Shown here one piece after another: positions 6,075 through 9,571 of a stretch of DNA of 9,571 nt. How positions within the stretch are numbered: position 1 is the stretch's first letter; the number at the start of each line of letters is the position of its first letter. A program made the position numbers and the translations under genes. This DNA is from Omnitrophica WOR_2 bacterium RIFCSPLOWO2_12_FULL_51_24 (GTDB taxonomy: Bacteria > Omnitrophota > Gorgyraeia > Pluralincolimonadales > Pluralincolimonadaceae): assembly GCA_001805885.1 (NCBI GenBank), contig MHHC01000006.1, positions 1-9,571 on the forward strand. Reading direction: 5' to 3'. The notes under the pieces were generated by a model. That model did no database searches. It was not told the origin of the DNA and saw only the letters and a program-made list of their open reading frames with translations.

Positions 6075-7567
6075 TGGGAAAAGAAATCTTGATCAATATC
6101 GAGCCGCAGGAGAAGAGACTCGCGATACTCGAGAACAAGATCCTCGAGGAGTTCTCGGTCGAGAGGATAGGCGAAAAGCGTCTCGTAGGCAATGTCTTTA
6201 AAGGCAGGGTAAACTCTGTCGTGCCGGCGGTCAAGGCCGCGTTCGTCGGCCTCGGCCTCGAGAAGAACGGTTACCTGTATCTCGCGGATATCGTAGGGCT
6301 CGGCATGGAATTCGAATCCCTCGATAAGGAAGAGGAAGAGCTGAAACCCCCGAGGGGCATACAGCCGCACCAATCTATCGACCAGCTTGTCAAAAAGGGA
6401 CAGGAGGTCCTGGTCCAGATCACGAAGGAGCCGTTCGGCACGAAGGGCGCGCGCCTTACGACGCATATTTCATTGCCGGGCCGCTATATAGTCCTGTTGC
6501 CTTTTGACAGGCATTTGGGAATTTCCCGCCGCATATCAGATGATAAGGAACGCGTGCGGCTCAAAGAGATATTAAGGGGGCTTGAAGTCCCGAAAGAGAT
6601 GGGCGTGATAATAAGGACCGCGGGCATAGGGCAGTCGAAACGCGAGTTAGGAAGGGACCTCAAATACCTTCTGGGTATCTGGCGCAAAATAAAGATAGGC
6701 GCGGCGAAGAAGGCCTCGCCGGCTCAATTGCACGAGGAGTATGACCTGACCTTAAGGGTCGCCCGCGATTACCTTACCGAGGACGTCGAGAAATTGGTGA
6801 TCGATAACCGCGACGAATACAGGAAGATACAGCATTTCCTGAGCGCGGTCGCGCCGCATCTGCGGGCAAAGGTCGAGCTTTACGAAGGCGATATCCCTCT
6901 CTATGACAGGAAGATGATAGAGAAAGAGGTCGAGAAGATATTTGAAAGGAAAGTCCCGCTGAGATGCGGCGGATATATAATCATCGAGCCGACCGAAGGG
7001 CTCGTCGCGATAGACGTCAACAGCGGAAAATTCACCGAGAAGAAGAGCCTCGAGGAGACGGCCTTCGCCGTAAATATGGAGGCCGCCAGAGAGGTGGCCC
7101 GCCAGATAAGGCTGCGCGACCTCGGCGGGATCATCGTCATAGATTTCATAGATATGATGCAGGCCGGGAAAAGGCGCAAGGTCTTCGAGGCGCTCATAGA
7201 TTCCTTAAAGCGTGACAAGGCTAAGACCGACGTCTCGCCGCTCTCAGAGATCTGCCTCGTCGAGATGACGCGCCAGAGGATGAGGCGCAGCGTCGAGAGC
7301 ATGTCGTTCAGGGAATGCCCGTATTGCCAGGGCAGGGGCCTTATAAAATCCGTCTCGACCGTCTCTATCCAGGCATTGAGGAAGGTCAAAAAATATCTCA
7401 AAGAGACGAAGAAGAAACAGGTCGAACTTCACGTAAATCCCGAGGTCACCTCGCGCTTGTTTAACGAGGACCGCCAGGCGATAGAGGCGATCGAGCGCAC
7501 CTTCCACGCCCGGATAATCGTCAAAGCCGACCCGCTGCTGCACGTCGAAGAGATAAAACTGATCTAA
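6074..7567 (+). CDS. rng: Ribonuclease E/G
   Basis: An Rne/Rng-family endoribonuclease that cuts single-stranded A/U-rich RNA, with roles in 16S rRNA 5' maturation and mRNA turnover. At 497 residues it has the RNase G length, without the long C-terminal degradosome scaffold of RNase E. Domains: an RNase H-like start, an embedded S1 RNA-binding domain at about 36-130 (LVGNVFKGRVNSVVPAVKAAFVGLG), the 5'-sensor region at about 130-200 (ISRRISDDKERVRL, GVIIRTAG), the DNase I-like catalytic domain with Asp314 in IDVNSGKF and Asp357 in VIDFIDM, and the zinc-link CPYCQGRG with Cys415 and Cys418. All key residues are present. It starts at ATG 6074, overlapping the previous stop by one base, with a GAGGAAA just upstream. 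DUF2344-rng-rplU is a recurring gene order; here two foreign-looking genes separate rng from rplU. Confidence 0.95.
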   Translation: MGKEILINIEPQEKRLAILENKILEEFSVERIGEKRLVGNVFKGRVNSVVPAVKAAFVGLGLEKNGYLYLADIVGLGMEFESLDKEEEELKPPRGIQPHQSIDQLVKKGQEVLVQITKEPFGTKGARLTTHISLPGRYIVLLPFDRHLGISRRISDDKERVRLKEILRGLEVPKEMGVIIRTAGIGQSKRELGRDLKYLLGIWRKIKIGAAKKASPAQLHEEYDLTLRVARDYLTEDVEKLVIDNRDEYRKIQHFLSAVAPHLRAKVELYEGDIPLYDRKMIEKEVEKIFERKVPLRCGGYIIIEPTEGLVAIDVNSGKFTEKKSLEETAFAVNMEAAREVARQIRLRDLGGIIVIDFIDMMQAGKRRKVFEALIDSLKRDKAKTDVSPLSEICLVEMTRQRMRRSVESMSFRECPYCQGRGLIKSVSTVSIQALRKVKKYLKETKKKQVELHVNPEVTSRLFNEDRQAIEAIERTFHARIIVKADPLLHVEEIKLI

Positions 7568-7577
7568 TAAATTAGGG

Positions 7578-8018
7578 ATGACAGAACAAAAAGTGAGTAA
7601 GCGACTGAATGTAGTTGCTGGATTAGGAATAGGCTGGATTATCACATTCATTTATTTTGTTATCTTCCCTTTTATTGTTGATACCTCAAATTATCGGGAT
7701 TCACTCGACAGCTGGCATGTTTTATATATTGTTGGAGGATCGATATTCTTTTTTGAAAACGTAGTTATATCTCTTGTTAACGCAATCTGTTTGATCTGGA
7801 AGAAAGCAAGAGTTATAGTTGGCGTACTTTGTGTTTTGTTGTTATTACAATGGTTACTAGTACTTTTTTTTAGTTGCAGGCAAATGTTTTTATTGATTAG
7901 TCCTAATACAGCTATTAATTTTCCTTTAATGCTATTTTCGCAACTTATATTTGGTTTTCTAGCGGCCAATATCATGGTTCTTTTTAGTAGATCGAATAGG
8001 CATTATTTTCAAAAATAG
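7578..8018 (+). CDS. Four-helix integral membrane protein, unknown function
   Basis: A 146-residue hydrophobic protein with four predicted membrane helices at about 11-34, 48-73, 77-99 and 112-136, short loops, and basic residues at the cytoplasmic ends (KVSKR, WKKAR, RSNRH). No signal peptide, cysteine pair or enzymatic motif is evident, and I do not recognise the family. The start is ATG 7578, eleven bases after the rng stop, with only a weak AGGG before it. Base composition is clearly more AT-rich than rng, with A/T-ending codons, suggesting a different origin. It may share transfer history with the HNH gene downstream, but a possible promoter and a repeat-like sequence lie between them, so a functional link is uncertain. 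Confidence 0.6.
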   Translation: MTEQKVSKRLNVVAGLGIGWIITFIYFVIFPFIVDTSNYRDSLDSWHVLYIVGGSIFFFENVVISLVNAICLIWKKARVIVGVLCVLLLLQWLLVLFFSCRQMFLLISPNTAINFPLMLFSQLIFGFLAANIMVLFSRSNRHYFQK

Positions 8019-8036
8019 TTTCAGTGACAGTATACT
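8008..8036 (+). promoter_or_regulatory. Possible promoter of the HNH nuclease gene
   Basis: TTCAAA at 8008-8013 (4 of 6 consensus bases) and TATACT at 8031-8036 (5 of 6) are 17 bases apart. The -35 box falls in the last codons of the membrane-protein gene. Transcription would start near 8043, about 60 bases before the GTG at 8105. In AT-rich DNA such matches occur by chance, so confidence is low. Confidence 0.3.
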
Positions 8037-8069
8037 TAATTACGTATTTACCCTCCCTCAAAATGGAAT

Positions 8070-8098
8070 AATGGGGACGCGTCAAAAAGGGACAGGCC
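8070..8098 (+). repeat. Possible remnant of a REP/RAYT-type palindromic repeat
   Basis: The GC-rich string GGGGACGCGTC with the 8-bp palindrome GACGCGTC (8076-8083), followed by AAAAAGGGACAGGC, stands out in AT-rich surroundings. It resembles the GGGGAC...GGGACAGGC type of repeat that accompanies REP-associated Y1 transposases in several bacterial genomes. A shorter GGGACAGG recurs at 9045-9052, just after the HNH gene. Resemblance is from memory and the second copy is only 8 bases, so this is tentative. Confidence 0.3.
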
Positions 8099-8104
8099 GA
8101 ATAA

Positions 8105-9037
8105 GTGGAGTCTCTCAAAGCAAATGTCACACCTAATAAAATGAAGAAAAACAAAAATAATAAGACATCGCACGGCCCTCTACAGTTGTGGGCAAAATCA
8201 ATTAATTGGAGCAAGCGAGTAAAAGCAGCTTGTAAACCTTGCTGGGAAATCAAATATTGTCCATATGGGCCCTTGGTTGAGCAACTCCCGTTAAAGCTGA
8301 AACCAGATGATAAAAGTTGTCGTATATTTGGTCATGATTGTCCTGTGTTTTTTGTCGCTGAACCCTTAACCGAAACTAAAGAATTAAGAAACATTAGCAG
8401 ATCAATTCCGCGTAACGTTCAATTTAAAGTATTAAAGCGTGAAAACCAGATTTGCTCTGAATGTGGCCAATCAGTAAGAGATGAAGATGTAGAATTTGAC
8501 CATATAATACCATGGTCAAAAGGCGGGTGCTCAGATGAGCATAATGTCAGACTCTTGTGTAAAACTTGCAATCGACAAAGAGGTAATCGATTCGAAGAGA
8601 AATATCTGATCGAGTCATTATCAGAACACTTGATAGAACCCATACCGTTTGACCTTATCCTTGTTTTAATTGAAGTGATAAAGTTATTTCAGTTATTTCG
8701 CGCAGAACATCAAAGATCGCCTTCAGTAAAAGAATTCAGTAGATTATTTGGGAGAAGAAAAGTTAAAAAAATAGATGAAATAGAATTGAATATACTCGAG
8801 GATTTTAACACATTTTTTACTTCAAAAAAGCCTACTGAGCTTAAAACAAAGGAGTTTAATGCACTTAGATATCGATGGGGATTCGAAGATACCCACTTTC
8901 ACAAGCTAAAAGATACAAGCAAATATTACAACATAAGTGTTGAAGATTTACTAAAATTGGAAATCGAATTGATTAATAGATTAGGGTTTCAAGTTAAGAT
9001 TAACGGATCCGACAAAAGTCGATGGCTAAAACATTAA
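8105..9037 (+). CDS. HNH endonuclease with N-terminal cysteine cluster
   Basis: A 310-residue protein in which the HNH (beta-beta-alpha metal) nuclease fold lies at about residues 108-165: CSEC (Cys117, Cys120), DHIIPW (catalytic His133), NVRLLCKTCN (Asn147, Cys152, Cys155, Asn156). The two CxxC pairs are the structural zinc site of this HNH subtype. Upstream, about residues 43-79, is a separate conserved-looking cluster: CKPCWEIKYCPYGPLVEQ (Cys43, Cys46, Cys52) followed by Cys72 and Cys79, which could hold a metal or Fe-S cluster. The last 145 residues are mostly helical and charged, with no recognised motif. Numbering uses GTG 8105; ATG 8141 (codon 13) is an equally possible start, and neither has a good Shine-Dalgarno sequence. 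The gene is AT-rich, with no partner methylase. Similar HNH proteins are often stand-alone; DNA cleavage is expected from the fold, but the biological role (defence, mobility or repair) is unknown. Confidence 0.85.
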   Translation: MESLKANVTPNKMKKNKNNKTSHGPLQLWAKSINWSKRVKAACKPCWEIKYCPYGPLVEQLPLKLKPDDKSCRIFGHDCPVFFVAEPLTETKELRNISRSIPRNVQFKVLKRENQICSECGQSVRDEDVEFDHIIPWSKGGCSDEHNVRLLCKTCNRQRGNRFEEKYLIESLSEHLIEPIPFDLILVLIEVIKLFQLFRAEHQRSPSVKEFSRLFGRRKVKKIDEIELNILEDFNTFFTSKKPTELKTKEFNALRYRWGFEDTHFHKLKDTSKYYNISVEDLLKLEIELINRLGFQVKINGSDKSRWLKH

Positions 9038-9387
9038 ATAATGAGGGACAGGGAGGCTAATTATTTTAAGGTCACTACAGATTAATATACGGCGTGGAGG
9101 TTTTGGTGTTTTTCACAGAGTTTTCTTAGTCCGAGCGGCAGGAATCCCTTAACTTGGTATGCCGACCAGGCAATCCGGTGAGCGAAGAGGCGATTTGTTC
9201 CGTAGGTCTCGAGATACCTCGGGACAAGGAACAAAAACAGCCCGAGCGAACCGATTGACTGGTCGGCAGGTAATGCTCCGTATTTCGCTACATCTATAAG
9301 CGGGAAATTAATTGACACCCACGCCGTTTTAAGGTATAATTTCACGACATTCACTAGAAAACTCGAATGAAGATGATACGATACTTT
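9038..9387. other. Intergenic region with large imperfect hairpin, no supported gene
   Basis: Nothing convincing is encoded here on either strand. A 90-codon open frame on the minus strand (9082-9354) overlaps the inverted repeats and the rplU promoter and has no recognisable motif, so it is not called. The clear structure is a hairpin: TGCCGACCAG at 9160-9169 pairs perfectly with CTGGTCGGCA at 9259-9268, extended inward by CAAT/ATTG and CGGT/ACCG with one mismatch and one bulge. Inside, TTTGTTCC at 9194-9201 pairs perfectly with GGAACAAA at 9228-9235, and a smaller CCG-x-AGGT/ACCT-CGG stem surrounds CTCGAG. Farther out, ACGGCGTGG at 9089-9097 is inverted as CCACGCCGT at 9319-9327, inside the promoter spacer. 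This could be a small non-autonomous element or a structured RNA. Confidence 0.5.
9312..9340 (+). promoter_or_regulatory. Consensus sigma-70 promoter of rplU
   Basis: TTGACA at 9312-9317 and TATAAT at 9335-9340 are both perfect consensus boxes at the optimal 17-base spacing. The only downstream gene is rplU at 9525, so transcription starting near 9347 would give a leader of roughly 180 bases containing the whole of leader repeat B. This implies that rplU has its own strong promoter and no longer depends on read-through from rng, as expected if an insertion separated the two. Confidence 0.8.
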
Positions 9388-9519
9388 ATCCCTTGCCTAG
9401 ACGCTTGAAAATTCTTTTAGAATTTTCTGCGCAGGCTTCGGGATTAATTCGCCCCGCAACTGCAAGCAGATTTCGCAGAAATCTGCGCAGCGTATAGTTG
9501 CAGGGGCTCATTAAGGAGG
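9388..9519 (+). repeat. Two-hairpin leader repeat, copy B, in the rplU 5' leader
   Basis: The first 72 bases (9388-9459) match copy A at 5400-5471 except at five positions. Hairpin I has the same fold (9389-9443). The outermost pair C5401-G5455 of copy A is T9389-A9443 here, a compensated change, and the apical stem is better: GAAAATTCT/AGAATTTTC at 9407-9415/9419-9427 is perfect. Hairpin II is larger than in A. The outer arms 9444-9455 and 9503-9514 pair with two mismatches, GCAACT/AGTTGC (9456-9461/9496-9501) continues the stem, and a further perfect 9-bp hairpin (9466-9474/9478-9486, loop GCA) sits within. As in A, the 3' arm ends in TTAA overlapping AAGGAGG (9513-9519), five bases before the start codon. 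Confidence 0.8.
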
Positions 9520-9524
9520 TTTCT

Positions 9525-9571
9525 ATGTACGCCGTAATATTGACAGGCGGGAAGCAATATAAGGTCGAAAA
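9525..9571 (+). CDS. rplU: 50S ribosomal protein L21 (3' partial)
   Basis: Only the first 15 codons are in the window, reading MYAVILTGGKQYKVE, the highly conserved beginning of ribosomal protein L21 (MYAVIxTGGKQYxV). L21 is a large-subunit protein that binds 23S rRNA, usually encoded just ahead of rpmA (L27). ATG 9525 has a perfect AAGGAGG at 9513-9519 with five-base spacing. The start has a dedicated consensus promoter about 190 bases upstream and the hairpin leader in between, so expression may be tuned by that structure. The short length limits the evidence, but the motif and the position after rng make this a firm call. Confidence 0.9.
   Translation, partial: MYAVILTGGKQYKVE

Noticed and set aside
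6964..7215. Additional + strand open frame inside rng
   Set aside because: It is an arginine-rich shifted-frame shadow of the RNase E/G catalytic domain, which has all its key residues in the main frame.
7578..9037. Two-gene toxin-antitoxin or defence operon
   Set aside because: No known toxin, antitoxin or defence signature in the membrane protein, and a possible promoter and repeat separate the genes; left only as a speculative link.
8105..9037. Group I/II intron or homing element encoding the HNH protein
   Set aside because: The gene is intergenic, no split host gene or intron core is visible, and no reverse transcriptase is present.
9082..9354. 90-codon minus-strand gene
   Set aside because: It overlaps the perfect rplU promoter and both arms of a large inverted repeat, shows no recognised motif or signal, and has no convincing ribosome-binding site.

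Overview
This looks like chromosomal DNA from an uncultured Gram-negative-type bacterium. The gene styles (PilX-like protein with a beta-helical tail, an N-terminal prepilin, a compact pilMNOPQ set with a long repeat-rich secretin) suggest a Candidatus Omnitrophota-like lineage. That placement is inference from protein style and was not tested by a search.

Layout, all genes on the + strand: (1) 1-606, C-terminal part of a PilX-like/beta-helix pilus protein. (2) 660-1112, a prepilin whose N-terminal signal and helix are intact but whose frame runs at codon 39-40 into a ~300-base array of hairpins. (3) 1109-5396, tightly packed pilM, pilN, pilO, pilP and pilQ, encoding the inner-membrane alignment complex and outer-membrane secretin of a type IV pilus. 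(4) 5400-5497, a two-hairpin leader repeat, then a small secreted coiled-coil protein (5498-5779). (5) A half-length DUF2344 protein (5772-6074) and RNase E/G (6074-7567), the normal companions of rplU. (6) 7568-9060, an AT-rich island with a four-helix membrane protein and an HNH nuclease with an extra N-terminal cysteine cluster. (7) 9061-9524, an intergenic region with a large imperfect hairpin, a textbook sigma-70 promoter and a second copy of the two-hairpin leader. (8) 9525-9571, the start of rplU (ribosomal protein L21).

How it fits together: the first half is a pilus operon. The second half is an RNA-processing/ribosome cluster in which DUF2344, rng and rplU are usual neighbours, here split by the AT-rich island. 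The most unusual element is a family of modular hairpins. Two copies share a 72-base core with 5 differences and a shared fold, and lie directly against the Shine-Dalgarno sequences of two unrelated genes (5498 and rplU). Related hairpin modules form the array inside the prepilin gene. They may be a mobile palindromic element, a cis-acting RNA leader, or both. Alignments and hairpins were found by eye, with no folding or database software.
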